A stretch of DNA of 64,000 nt from Roseiarcus sp963832305 (GTDB taxonomy: Bacteria > Pseudomonadota > Alphaproteobacteria > Rhizobiales > Beijerinckiaceae). The notes beneath the pieces are model-generated. The model had not been told where the DNA came from and did no database searches. It worked only from the letters and a program-made list of their open reading frames with translations. Positions 17,788-27,080 of this stretch are shown one piece after another; the stretch's first letter is position 1, and the number at the start of each line of letters is the position of its first letter. The DNA is taken from positions 310,001 to 374,000 of the forward strand of contig CAWHTU010000018.1 of the NCBI GenBank assembly GCA_963832305.1, written 5' to 3'. Position numbers and translations under genes: made by a program.

Positions 17788-18233
17788 TTGCTCGCCTAAG
17801 CCACTAACACTCTGAAAAGGAACGGGTATTCCTGCCCGCTCGATCAATGGTCGCCCGCCGGATTGATCCAATCATGCGTTTGACTAAAAAATAGGCGCCT
17901 ATCAATTAATCGATACCTCCGAGATCCCTTTCAACCTTCGACGGGAGACCGCCGACCGGACGGCGAGCCCAAATGGCGACAAGTCGGTCTGCTTCACTCA
18001 GTGAAGACAGCGTACATCTTCAATTTCGCGCGGCCGCGATCACCGACGACGTACTTTCTTCTTCTGGCCGAACCTTCAAAACACCACATGACACAGGTGG
18101 ACTATGGGAATGGTGACTTGCCTGGACATCTATCGCGGCTTATAAATTCGCTAGCTATTAGTCGTGGCTTCCGAGTGGAATTCCGGGCGGTCGACGGTCT
18201 TGCGCGGACCCGTCGGAGCGTCGATGAAAGAGT
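17788..18233. other. Intergenic region between glnK and ispH
   Basis: The two genes diverge here. The region is AT-richer than its surroundings and contains the perfect 12-bp palindrome ATAGGCGCCTAT (17891-17902). No gene is supported. Confidence 0.4.
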
Positions 18234-19163
18234 ATGCGGATGAAGATCATTCTGGCTCAGCCCCGCGGGTTTTGCGCCGGGGTTGTCCGTGCGATCGATG
18301 TCGTCGAGCGGGCCCTGATCAAATACGGCGCCCCAGTCTACGTGCGCCATGAGATCGTCCACAATCACCATGTCGTCGAATCGCTCAAAGCGAAAGGCGC
18401 CCGCTTCGTCGAGGACCTGGACGAGGTTCCGGAGGGAGCGGTGACGATCTTCAGCGCTCACGGCGTCTCGCGAAAGGTTGAAGTCGAAGCGAAGGCGCGT
18501 TCGCTTCCGACCATCGACGCGACTTGTCCGCTGGTCACCAAGGTGCACAATCAAGGGCGACGGTACATTGCGCAGGGCCGGACCCTGGTCTTCATCGGTC
18601 ATGCCGGCCATCCGGAAGTCGAAGGGACGCTCGGCCAGATCGACGGCGAATTGCATCTCGTCGAAAACGAGGACGACGTGGAAAGGCTCTCCATCCCCGT
18701 CGGAGAGCCGATAGCGTATATCACTCAGACCACCCTGAGCGTTGACGATACCCGGGGCATCATCGCAGCATTGCATCGGCGATTCAGCGATGTTGCGGGA
18801 CCGGAGATTCGTGATATTTGCTACGCAACCCAAAATCGGCAGACTGCGGTGCAGGAGCTGTCGCGGATCGCCGACATCCTCATCGTGGTCGGGGCCCGCA
18901 ACAGCTCCAACTCCAACCGGCTGCGCGAAATCGGTCAGGAGGCGGGCGTTCCGAGCTACCTCGTCGCCGACAGCAGCGAGATTGACCTGGACTGGGTCCG
19001 GAATGCCGGCGTCGTGGGAGTTACGGCTGGCGCATCCGCGCCCGAGGTTGTCGTCGAGGAGGTGGTTCAAACCTTGATGCAGATCGCGCCGTCGGAAGTC
19101 TCGGCTCTCGAGGGGCCCGTGGAAACGGTAAGCTTTCGCCTGCCCACTGAGCTCACGGGCTGA
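18234..19163 (+). CDS. ispH: 4-hydroxy-3-methylbut-2-enyl diphosphate reductase
   Basis: IspH (LytB) is the last enzyme of the MEP pathway. It makes IPP and DMAPP using a [4Fe-4S] cluster. The three cluster cysteines are visible: Cys14 (PRGFCAGV), Cys98 (IDATCPLV) and Cys196 (IRDICYATQNRQ), along with the substrate-binding HNHH (near 43-46), TQTTLS and NSSNSNRL motifs. The length of 309 residues is normal. ATG 18234 and ATG 18240 are both possible; the second gives the usual MKIILAQPRG start. It leads the hopanoid block, supplying its C5 units, and is followed 46 bp later by hpnH. Confidence 0.95.
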   Translation: MRMKIILAQPRGFCAGVVRAIDVVERALIKYGAPVYVRHEIVHNHHVVESLKAKGARFVEDLDEVPEGAVTIFSAHGVSRKVEVEAKARSLPTIDATCPLVTKVHNQGRRYIAQGRTLVFIGHAGHPEVEGTLGQIDGELHLVENEDDVERLSIPVGEPIAYITQTTLSVDDTRGIIAALHRRFSDVAGPEIRDICYATQNRQTAVQELSRIADILIVVGARNSSNSNRLREIGQEAGVPSYLVADSSEIDLDWVRNAGVVGVTAGASAPEVVVEEVVQTLMQIAPSEVSALEGPVETVSFRLPTELTG

Positions 19164-19209
19164 AGGTGTCAGACAGGGTGAATCAACTGCGCTTTGTGAG
19201 GATTCCTGC

Positions 19210-20367
19210 GTGGGCATACCCCTAAGACAAGTCGCCAGAGTTGGCGCATATATCGTCAAGCAGCACCTCGCCGGGCGCAAGCGGTATCCGCTTGTGCTGA
19301 TGCTGGAGCCGCTATTCCGGTGCAATCTCGCTTGCGCGGGCTGCGGTAAGATCGACTATCCCGACGCCATCCTCGACAAGAGGATCTCGGTCGCGGACGC
19401 TCTCGGAGCAGTCGACGAGTGCGGCGCCCCGGTCGTCGTCATGGCCGGCGGCGAGCCGCTCCTGCATAAGGAACTGCCGAAGATCGTCCAGGGGGTCATC
19501 GCCCGCAAGAAGTTTGCGATTGTATGCACCAATGCGCTGCTGCTGGAGAAGAAGATCGATCAGTATGCGCCAAGTCCCTACTTCACCTGGTCGATTCATC
19601 TAGACGGCGACCAGGAGATGCACGACAAGTCGGTGTGCCAGCCGGGAGTTTACGAGCGGGCGGTTTCGGCGTTGGAGACCGCCAAATCCAAGGGTTTTCG
19701 TGTCACGATCAATTGCACGTTCTTCAACGATGCGGACCCGGAGCGGATCGCAGCGTTTTTCGATACGGTGACGAAGCTCGGCGTTGACGGCATCACAATG
19801 TCGCCGGGTTACGCCTATGAGCGGGCTCCCGACCAGAAGCACTTTCTCAACCGTTCCGCCACCAAGCAGCTGTTCCGGGCTGTGTTCAGGCGCGGCGATA
19901 GGGGCCGCAAATGGGCCTTCAGCCAATCAACGATGTTCCTTGACTTTCTGGCGGGCAATCAGACGTACCATTGCACGCCCTGGGGCAACCCGACGCGCAC
20001 GGTGTTTGGCTGGCAGCGCCCCTGCTATCTCCTCGGTGAGGGCTACGCCGGGACCTTCAGGGAACTGATGGAGGAGACGGATTGGGATGCCTACGGGGTC
20101 GGCAACTACGAAAAATGCGCCGACTGCATGGTTCACAGCGGTTTTGAGGCGACGGCGGTGCGCGATACGGTGACGAGGCCGTGGAAGGCGCTGGCCGTCA
20201 CCCTGCGGGGCGTCAGGACCGAAGGCGCGATGGCGCCGGATATCCCGCTCGATCGCCAGCGTCCGGCGGCCTACGTGTTCGACAGCAACGTCACGCAGAA
20301 GCTCTCAGAGATTCGCAGAGCCGAGGCCGAGGAAAAGGCCGGGAAGAAGGCCGCGACAGCGGCTTAG
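19210..20367 (+). CDS. hpnH: Adenosyl-hopene transferase HpnH (radical SAM)
   Basis: The 385-residue protein carries the radical SAM motif CNLACAGC (Cys38, Cys42, Cys45) in the HpnH-type context LEPLFRCNLACAGCGKI. It also has the PVVVMAGGEPLLHKEL glycine-rich SAM loop and a Cys-rich C-terminal part (YHCTPWGNP, EKCADCMVHSGFEA). HpnH adds an adenosyl group to the hopene side chain, the first step of C35 hopanoid synthesis. The start is GTG 19210. It is probably cotranscribed with ispH. Its 3' end overlaps the convergent hpnG by 63 bp. Confidence 0.93.
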   Translation: MGIPLRQVARVGAYIVKQHLAGRKRYPLVLMLEPLFRCNLACAGCGKIDYPDAILDKRISVADALGAVDECGAPVVVMAGGEPLLHKELPKIVQGVIARKKFAIVCTNALLLEKKIDQYAPSPYFTWSIHLDGDQEMHDKSVCQPGVYERAVSALETAKSKGFRVTINCTFFNDADPERIAAFFDTVTKLGVDGITMSPGYAYERAPDQKHFLNRSATKQLFRAVFRRGDRGRKWAFSQSTMFLDFLAGNQTYHCTPWGNPTRTVFGWQRPCYLLGEGYAGTFRELMEETDWDAYGVGNYEKCADCMVHSGFEATAVRDTVTRPWKALAVTLRGVRTEGAMAPDIPLDRQRPAAYVFDSNVTQKLSEIRRAEAEEKAGKKAATAA

Positions 20368-20985
20368 CGCCCTGAACGCGGCCTGGCCGTCGCGAGCCGC
20401 CGCAACGAGGCCGGCGAACTGGCCGGGAGAGCGGGCAAGCTTCCCGAAGACGGCGGCAGCCTTGATCCGTCCGTCGGAGTCCACGACGTCAAGAAGTAGA
20501 GGCGGTAAGTCGCGCTCCGCCGGGTCGGCGACCGCGCGAAGGATGGCGAAGGGCGTCCGCCGTATGTGCGCGAAACGGCCGGCGATCAGGCTCTCCATGT
20601 CGACCACCGCTGCTCCCCCGGCGATACGCAGATCCGCCTTCGCGCGGGCGGTTGAGACCGGGGAACTGACGGCTGCGACACGCTCGATCGTCACGCCAGC
20701 CCCGGCGTCGGTCAGGCGCCGCGCAAGCGACGACGCGACCGCCTCGTCGGCGCCGACGCCCCCCTCGGGCGAGACTGCTTCCGATCCGAGGATGAGATCG
20801 CCGGGACGAAGGCGCGGGTCGAGCCCGCCACAGACGCCCCAACTAATAACTAAATCAAACTGTTCATTATCCAGCTCCGCAAGTCGGGCCCGGAGCGTCG
20901 GGCCATCGCCGCAAATCGAGAGCCGGCCTGGACCGGCGAGGATCGCCGACTCGCGTTTCAAGCCGCTGACGATAAGGACGCTCAC
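20305..20985 (-). CDS. hpnG: Hopanoid-associated nucleoside phosphorylase HpnG
   Basis: The 226-residue protein resembles purine nucleoside phosphorylases/MTAP: VLIVSGLKRESAIL at the start, VISWGVCGGLDPRLRPGDLIL (phosphate and ribose site) and AAVVDMESLIAG, with the family Met-Glu pair that binds ribose. HpnG removes adenine from adenosylhopane, acting directly after HpnH. It is on the opposite strand to hpnH and their 3' ends overlap, which is unusual because hpnG is often codirectional. It appears to form a minus-strand pair with hpnM, 36 bp away. Confidence 0.88.
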   Translation of the reverse strand: MSVLIVSGLKRESAILAGPGRLSICGDGPTLRARLAELDNEQFDLVISWGVCGGLDPRLRPGDLILGSEAVSPEGGVGADEAVASSLARRLTDAGAGVTIERVAAVSSPVSTARAKADLRIAGGAAVVDMESLIAGRFAHIRRTPFAILRAVADPAERDLPPLLLDVVDSDGRIKAAAVFGKLARSPGQFAGLVAAARDGQAAFRALSRCRGLLPGLFLGLGSANL

Positions 20986-21021
20986 GGCCGGCGCCGCGGG
21001 CGCCCAATTGTCGCCTGACGG

Positions 21022-21654
21022 CTAGCTCCCCAGCAATGTCTCGGTCCGTTCGCGCAACGTCTTCACGAGCGCGTCGGCGCCGCCGCCGCCCGCCAGAATT
21101 GAAGCGAATTCATCACGTCGGGTTGCAAGGTCGCTCACGGTGCCGTTGAGGTAGACGTCGATCACCCGGCCCCCGCGAACCAGATAATTGATCTGTATCG
21201 TCCGCCCGCCCGGCTGGAGCAACTTCGTCTTGACGATCTCGCCTCCGCCGCGCGCTTCGGGGCTCGTCTGCGGGTCGACGACGAAGCTCTCGCCGGAATA
21301 GTCGCTGACCTGATGGGCGTAGTCGGCGACGAGGAAACGCGCGAAGGCCTCGCGCACCGCGGCCTGCTGGGCGCCCGAGAAGCTGCCCCAGGCGGGTCCC
21401 GCCGCCAGTCTCGTCATCGTCCCGATGTCGAACGCGGAGGTAATGGCTGGCCCGAAGCGCTGGTCGCGCTGGCGTACGCTGAGGGAGCCCGCTGCCCGGA
21501 GGGTCGGCATCAGCTGCTGGTAATAGGCTTCTATGTGTCGCGCGGCTGGGCTGGACGATTCCGCCAGCGATGCAGCCGGGGCCCACAACAGAAGGGCCAT
21601 GACGGCCGCGATCAAGGGCAGGGACGGAAGCAGGGGAAACTTGAAACCCTTCAT
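21022..21654 (-). CDS. hpnM: Hopanoid-associated MlaC/Ttg2D-like periplasmic protein HpnM
   Basis: The 210-residue protein has a signal peptide at about residues 1-31 (LLPSLPLIAAVMALLLWAPA). The MlaC (tol_tol_Ttg2) fold follows: AFDIGTMTRLAAGPAW, FARFLVADYAHQVSDYSGESF, INYLVRGGRVIDVYLNGT. MlaC proteins carry phospholipids between membranes. HpnM members sit in hopanoid loci and are thought to help place or balance hopanoids. It is encoded upstream of hpnG on the same strand and divergently from hpnN, with a long AT-rich spacer between. Confidence 0.88.
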   Translation of the reverse strand: MKGFKFPLLPSLPLIAAVMALLLWAPAASLAESSSPAARHIEAYYQQLMPTLRAAGSLSVRQRDQRFGPAITSAFDIGTMTRLAAGPAWGSFSGAQQAAVREAFARFLVADYAHQVSDYSGESFVVDPQTSPEARGGGEIVKTKLLQPGGRTIQINYLVRGGRVIDVYLNGTVSDLATRRDEFASILAGGGGADALVKTLRERTETLLGS

Positions 21655-22428
21655 TATCGATATTCCACTTGGCTGGGACGGATGGCTGTTGGCCGGCCGT
21701 GATGGTGATCTTTCACGAGCACGCCGGCGCGACGTGGCGCGGGCGCGCTTCTAGCGTGGATTTGGGAATTGAGTCGAGGCTCCGCCACCCCCATGTCGTT
21801 CGCTTTATGACGGCCCATTCGCATCCGGCGGCAAGACGGGCTTGGACGAAAACGCTGAAATTGGTTTTTTCAAAGCCAACTCCAAATTTATCAAAACCCA
21901 GCCAAGCCGGAGAAAGCCACGGCCAAATCTTTCCAAGAAAAAGGCTTTGATTCCCTTTGATTCCCTTGTCCGAAATGAGCCTTTTCAAAAGGTTGCGCTG
22001 ACCCCCAGGAGCCTTTTTTCTTTTTGGGCGATTGCTCGCAACGAAAGGCGCGACGGTTCGGCGCCGCGGGCGTGTAGCGGCGTCCCCCGCTGTACCGTCC
22101 CTCGTTACGCGTCGAATGTCGATGCAGGGAGCCATCGGAAAGTCTTAGCACGAAAATCTCTTGTACCGAAGCATTTGTTCGAAAAATCGGAAACCGAAAA
22201 TAGCGGCCGGCCTTGAGAGCGCGGATCTTCGCCGACATCACGGGCGCCTTCGCATGTCATCGAAGGTGTCCGCCCGGCCGCGAAACGGCCAAGGCGACGT
22301 AGTCGCGAGATTGCTGCGGGCCGCGGGCGGCTGAGCTTTGAATCCAGCGATCATCCTGACAACCCTCTGAGCGCCTTCTCAGCCATGACCGAAAGCGCCG
22401 CCACGCCTCGACCGATTGACAAGTCGGC
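21655..22428. other. Long AT-rich spacer between hpnM and hpnN
   Basis: This 770-bp divergent spacer is clearly AT-richer from about 21840 to 22240. It holds a tandem repeat TTTGATTCCC x2 (21946-21965), the near-palindrome CCTTTTCAAAAGG (21981-21993) and T-runs at 22013-22024. Open frames of 110-140 codons exist on both strands but overlap each other and lack ribosome sites. A minus-strand stretch encodes Trp/Phe-rich GKIWPWLSPAWLGFDKFG, which may belong to a dispersed repeat. Confidence 0.45.
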
Positions 22429-22455
22429 GTGAACCATGGCCTGCACCCCGCTCTC

Positions 22456-25071
22456 ATGGATAGAAACGACAGCGCCTTGATCGTCGCCGCGGTTGCGCGG
22501 GCGGTACGCCTTTCGACCAGTCATGCCCGATTCGTTATTGTGGGCTTCCTCATCGTCGCGGCGCTCGCCGGTGTCTATCTCTCGCGCCACATCGCCATCG
22601 ACACCGACAGCAGTAAGCTCCTGTCGAGCTCGCTTCCCTGGCGCCAGCAGGAGATGCGGCTCAACGAGCTCTTCCCGCAGCGGACCGATCGGATCATCGC
22701 CGTCGTCGACGCGACGACGCCCGAGGGCGCCGAAGAGGCGGCCGCGGCGCTGGCCAATGCGCTGGCGCCTCAGTCGGACGTGATCCGCACGGTGAGCCGG
22801 CCGGACGGTGGCGACTTCTTCGCCCGCAACGGCATTCTCTTCAAGTCCGTCGACGAAGTGCGAAGCGACATGGCCCAGTTGATCAAGGCCGAGCCCTTCC
22901 TCGGCACGCTGGCCGCCGATCCGACGCTGCACGGCGTCCTCGGCGCGATCTCGCAGTCGATCGAGGGTGTGCGCCTGGGAAAGACGACGCTCGAGGGCAT
23001 GAGGCCGGCGGTGACCGCGATCGCCGACGTCCTGGACGGCGTGGCGCAAGGCAAGCATCCCGCCTTTTCCTGGCGGCGGCTGATCACAGGCCATGCGCCG
23101 GAACCCTCCGAGCTGCGCCGGTTCATCAACATCCAGCCGATCCTCAACTACGGCGATTTGCAGCCGGGAGGCCGGGCGACCAAGGCCATCCGCGCGACGA
23201 TCAAGAAATTGGGGCTCGCGCCGGAAAGCGGCGTCACGGTGCGTCTCACCGGATCGGTGGCGCTCTCGGACGAGGAATTCGCGACTGTCGCCGACGGCGC
23301 CGCCGTGAACGGCGCAGTGACCGTCCTCATCGTTCTCCTTCTGCTGTGGCTCGCCCTCAGGCAGGCCCGGATCGTGCTTGCGGTTCTCGTCAACCTCGCG
23401 GTCGGACTGACGCTCACCGCAGCGATCGGGTTATGGATGGTCGGAGCCTTGAACCTGATCTCGGTCGCCTTCGCGGTGCTGTTCATCGGTCTCGGGGTCG
23501 ATTTCGGCATCCAGTTCAGCGTCCGCTACCGCGCCGAGCGCCATGCGAACCGCGATCTCGGCGAGGCGCTCGAGGCGACGGCGCGCGGGGTCGCGGGGCC
23601 GCTTCTGCTTGCAGCCGCCTCGATCGCGGCAGCCTTCTACTCGTTCCTGCCGACCGCCTACGTCGGTCTCTCGGAGCTTGGACTGATCGCCGGAACCGGC
23701 ATGATCGTCGCGTTCCTGACCACCGTAACCTTGCTGCCGGCCCTGCTCACGGCGCTCAAGCCGGCCGGCGAGCCGGAGCCGGTCGGCTGGGCGGCGCTCG
23801 CGCCGCTCGACCGCTTTCTCGACCGGCGGCGCAACTGGGTCGTCGGCGTGACCCTGACCGGGGTCGTTCTCGGCTTGCCTCTGCTCGGCGGCCTGCGCTT
23901 CGACTTCAACCCGCTCGACCTGCGCTCCAAGGAGGTCGAATCCGTCGCGACGCTGCTCGATCTCATGCGCGATCCCGACACCAGCCCGAACACGATCGAT
24001 GTCCTCGAGCCCGACCCCGCCAGCGCCTCCGCCCTGGCCAAAAAGCTTGGCCAACTGCCAGAAGTCGCCAAGGTCCGGACGCTTGAAAGCTTCGTGCCGA
24101 AGGACCAGGACGAGAAGCTGGCCCTGATCGACGATGCGAGCTTTTTCTTCGAAAACACGCTGACCCCGGGACAGGTCGACCCGGCCCCGACCACGGCTCA
24201 GACGCTCGAGGCGATCGACAAGACCGCCGCCGACCTTTCCGGCGCGGCCAAAGGCATCGACAGTCCAGCAGCGACGCAGGCGCGCCGCCTGGCGAGCGCG
24301 CTGACCGCGCTGGCCAAGGCGCCTCCGGCCGAAAGAGAGGAAGTGGACAGGGCTCTTTCCACACCGCTCATCACCACGCTCCGGGAGGTGAAAGATCTAC
24401 TGACCGCCGAGCACGTGACGATCGACACGCTTCCGCCGTCGCTGAGGAGCGCCTGGATCGCGGCCGACGGCGAGGTCAGGATCGAGGTCGCGCCGAGCGG
24501 AGACGGCAACGACAACGCTATCCTTAGCCGTTTCGTCGACGCGGTCCGAACGGTCGCGCCGCAGGCGTCCGGAACGCCGATCTTCATCGTCGAAGCCGCG
24601 GCGACGATCATCAAGGCCTTTCTCCAGGCTGCAGTCTGGTCGGTGGCGTCGATTGCGCTCATCCTTTTTGTGACGCTGCGGCGCTGGGTCGACGTCGCGC
24701 TGACGCTAGCGCCGTTGATGGTCGCCATCGTGGTCACGCTCGAGATCAGCGTGGCGATCGGTCTGCAGCTCAACTTCGCCAACATCATCGCCCTGCCGCT
24801 CCTGCTCGGCGTCGGCGTCGCCTTCAAGATCTACTACGTCATGGCGTGGCGGGCGGGGGAGACGAATTTTCTCCAGTTGAGCCTGACGCGAGCCGTGTTC
24901 TTCAGCGCCTGCGCGACCGCCACCGCCTTCGGCAGCCTGTGGTTCTCGCACCATCCGGGCACTTCGAGCATGGGCAAGCTGATGGCGCTCTCGCTGGTGA
25001 CGACGCTCTCCGCGGCGGTTCTGTTCCAGCCTGCCCTCCTGGCGACCCAGCGGAAAACCCATTCGGACTGA
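22456..25071 (+). CDS. hpnN: Hopanoid transporter HpnN (RND/MMPL family)
   Basis: This RND-superfamily protein has about 871 residues from ATG 22456; GTG 22429 would add nine. It has the HpnN layout: one TM helix, a large periplasmic loop (about 50-280), five helices with GLGVDFGIQFSVRYR in TM4, a second loop (about 480-700) and five more helices with LLLGVGVAFKIYYVMAW. HpnN moves hopanoids to the outer membrane. It lies divergent from hpnM and about 200 bp upstream of mlaA, so it is grouped with other lipid transport genes. Confidence 0.93.
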   Translation: MDRNDSALIVAAVARAVRLSTSHARFVIVGFLIVAALAGVYLSRHIAIDTDSSKLLSSSLPWRQQEMRLNELFPQRTDRIIAVVDATTPEGAEEAAAALANALAPQSDVIRTVSRPDGGDFFARNGILFKSVDEVRSDMAQLIKAEPFLGTLAADPTLHGVLGAISQSIEGVRLGKTTLEGMRPAVTAIADVLDGVAQGKHPAFSWRRLITGHAPEPSELRRFINIQPILNYGDLQPGGRATKAIRATIKKLGLAPESGVTVRLTGSVALSDEEFATVADGAAVNGAVTVLIVLLLLWLALRQARIVLAVLVNLAVGLTLTAAIGLWMVGALNLISVAFAVLFIGLGVDFGIQFSVRYRAERHANRDLGEALEATARGVAGPLLLAAASIAAAFYSFLPTAYVGLSELGLIAGTGMIVAFLTTVTLLPALLTALKPAGEPEPVGWAALAPLDRFLDRRRNWVVGVTLTGVVLGLPLLGGLRFDFNPLDLRSKEVESVATLLDLMRDPDTSPNTIDVLEPDPASASALAKKLGQLPEVAKVRTLESFVPKDQDEKLALIDDASFFFENTLTPGQVDPAPTTAQTLEAIDKTAADLSGAAKGIDSPAATQARRLASALTALAKAPPAEREEVDRALSTPLITTLREVKDLLTAEHVTIDTLPPSLRSAWIAADGEVRIEVAPSGDGNDNAILSRFVDAVRTVAPQASGTPIFIVEAAATIIKAFLQAAVWSVASIALILFVTLRRWVDVALTLAPLMVAIVVTLEISVAIGLQLNFANIIALPLLLGVGVAFKIYYVMAWRAGETNFLQLSLTRAVFFSACATATAFGSLWFSHHPGTSSMGKLMALSLVTTLSAAVLFQPALLATQRKTHSD

Positions 25072-25269
25072 CAGCCGGCCGGCCGCTGACGAAAAGATGA
25101 ATGGAGTGTGGCAAAAGGGTGATAGTCGTTCCGCTGCCGCTCTGTTAACCTTGCCCCGCGCCGGCTCTGGATTCTGCATGATTCGGAGCCGGTATCCTCT
25201 GCGATTCCGCCCTCGGACGGGTGGCGGAGTTCACGGGTCGCGCGGGCAATCAGGGGGAATAAGCGACGC

Positions 25270-26007
25270 ATGCGTGGCGGCGGAAGTTGGGCTGCACTGA
25301 TGGCCGCGTCGGCGCTGGCGGGTTTCGTCAGCGCCTGCGCGGGCGTGCCCCGCGACGCCTCGCTGCCGATCGACGACCCCAACGAACAGTTCAACCGCGG
25401 CGTCCTGCGCCTAAACCAGACGGTGCTCGACCCGGCCTCGAATGTGGTCAAGACGGTGCCTGGGCCGATTCGCGACCGGTTGCAAGACTTGGACGCCAAC
25501 CTGAAGGAGCCGCGCGTCCTCGCCAACAACATCCTTCAGGGCCGCTTCAACGCCGCCGGCATCACCCTTGGCCGCATCATCTTCAATACGACTTTCGGCC
25601 TCGGCGGATTGTTCGATGTCGCAACGGCAGGGGGGCTGCCGCAACAGAGCGGCGATTTCGGCCAGACCATGTTCGTCTACGGCGTCCCGGCCGGCACCTT
25701 CGTGAACGCGCCCTACTATGGCCCCTCGACGCAGCGCGACTCGGTCGGCGGGGCGGTGGATACGGTGCTTGATCCGGTCGGCTGGGTAATGGGCGGGATA
25801 TTGATCGGCTGGCCGTGGTCGGTCGGCGCCGGCGCCCTGGGGGCGACAGCGCATCTGGCCCAATGGCAGGAGGCCGAGAACTCCTCGATCGACTTCTACA
25901 GCTTCCTGCGCTCGAGCTGGTATCAGACCCGCCGGGCCCAATTGCGCGAGGCCATCGGCCTGCCTCCCGAAGCCGAATCGCCCGCCACCGCCGGACCGTC
26001 CAGGTAG
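25270..26007 (+). CDS. mlaA: MlaA/VacJ family lipoprotein
   Basis: The 245-residue lipoprotein has an N-terminal signal ending in a lipobox with Cys23 (FVSAC). The VacJ core is canonical: DDPNEQFNRGVLRLNQTV, PRVLANNILQGRFNAAGITLGRIIFNTT, GGLPQQSGDFGQTM, and APYYGPSTQRDSVGGAVD. MlaA sits as a ring in the outer membrane and removes phospholipids from its outer leaflet to MlaC. With the MlaC-like hpnM in the same block, a lipid-trafficking role linked to hopanoids is likely. The start is ATG 25270 after CAGGGGGAA. Confidence 0.9.
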   Translation: MRGGGSWAALMAASALAGFVSACAGVPRDASLPIDDPNEQFNRGVLRLNQTVLDPASNVVKTVPGPIRDRLQDLDANLKEPRVLANNILQGRFNAAGITLGRIIFNTTFGLGGLFDVATAGGLPQQSGDFGQTMFVYGVPAGTFVNAPYYGPSTQRDSVGGAVDTVLDPVGWVMGGILIGWPWSVGAGALGATAHLAQWQEAENSSIDFYSFLRSSWYQTRRAQLREAIGLPPEAESPATAGPSR

Positions 26008-26018
26008 ACGGGCGGCGG

Positions 26019-26990
26019 TTATGGGGACGCGGAGCCCGCCTCGTTCCCGCCCCGGCGGAAAAGATGACGGCCTTCCGCCCATTGCCAGGCCACGAGGCCC
26101 GGCAGGCCGAGCGCCAGCTCGCGGACCCGTTTCGACAAGGAGATCGCCAACGCCACGTCCGCGGGCAATCCGAACAGCGCGCCAAACACCACTATCCCGC
26201 CCTCGAGCGCGCCTAACGCCCCCGGCACCATGAATGCGGCCGCACGGACGCCGGAGCTCAAGCTTTCGAGGATGAACGCGTCGGTCACGCTGAAGGGCCG
26301 GCTGAGGAAATACATCACCAGCCAGGTCTCGCCCGCGCCGGCGACCCACCCCATGAGGCGCAGGACGCCGGCGCCGAAGAACGCGGAGCGGCGGCGGTAC
26401 GTGGCCATGACGGCGCCGTCGATCGCGGAAGCGTGGCCGGCGAAGACGGTGAGCCATTTCTCGGGGGCGACGCGGCGCGCCAGATGGACGAAAAGGGCGA
26501 ACATGCTGTTGTGCTGGATGAGCACAAACGCGGCGATCGCGGCGGCAAACACAGCGACGCCGATCAGCGACGCCCGCGCCACCGCGGCTGACGCATCGGA
26601 GTTCGATCGGGCGGCGAGCAACGCGACCCCGGCCAGGACAAAGATGAGCTGCGTGCCTGTCCCGACCGTGATGTCGACGACCATGCTGGCGGCCGCCTGC
26701 GGGCCAGGAACGCCGCGCTTGTGGACAAGCCGCGCCCCGGCGACGTCGCCGCCGACTCCTGCGACCGGCAACAGCGAGTTGATCGATTCCCGGATCCAGC
26801 GGATCCGCAATATGCCGAGGAAGCCTGGGCGGCTCTGCGCCGGCAGCAGCTCCCGCCATGACAGCGCGTCAAGCGACAGGGGCGCGAGATGGTAGAGCGA
26901 AATCGGGGCGAGCCACCAGCCGAGCACCAGCATGGCTGAGGCGACCTCGGCGGCGCCGCTCTGGATGACGAGGAAGACGACGAGCAGCAA
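26019..26990 (-). CDS. hpnL: HpnL-like membrane protein (lysylphosphatidylglycerol synthase TM family)
   Basis: This polytopic protein has at least 323 residues and belongs to the LPG-synthase TM/UPF0104 family. Visible are RIRWIRESINSLLPVAGVGGDVAGARLV, GAGETWLVMYFLSRP and RAAAFMVPGALGALEGGIVVFG, matching HpnL. The substrate is not known. No ATG or GTG exists in frame between the upstream stop (near 27080) and 26990. TTG 26990 or CTG near 27014 would be needed, and the open frame upstream still encodes hydrophobic residues (SLIVAALFG). ATG 27040 is in another frame, so a frameshift near the start is possible. Confidence 0.82.
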   Translation of the reverse strand: MLLVVFLVIQSGAAEVASAMLVLGWWLAPISLYHLAPLSLDALSWRELLPAQSRPGFLGILRIRWIRESINSLLPVAGVGGDVAGARLVHKRGVPGPQAAASMVVDITVGTGTQLIFVLAGVALLAARSNSDASAAVARASLIGVAVFAAAIAAFVLIQHNSMFALFVHLARRVAPEKWLTVFAGHASAIDGAVMATYRRRSAFFGAGVLRLMGWVAGAGETWLVMYFLSRPFSVTDAFILESLSSGVRAAAFMVPGALGALEGGIVVFGALFGLPADVALAISLSKRVRELALGLPGLVAWQWAEGRHLFRRGGNEAGSASP

Positions 26991-27080
26991 TCCGAAAAGC
27001 GCGGCGACAATCAGCGACCGTGGGATGGCGCGCCCCCCATTGCGTCGCCCGGACCAATTAACATTTGCACTCCGTATTTA

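Noticed and set aside
18102..19325. A 407-codon open frame on the minus strand opposite ispH
   Set aside because: It is the mirror frame of a clear ispH gene with high GC at third positions; its translation has no family motif.
21842..22241. Possible 124- and 116-residue proteins on opposite strands in the hpnM-hpnN spacer
   Set aside because: They overlap each other, are AT-rich, and have no ribosome sites; described as spacer instead.
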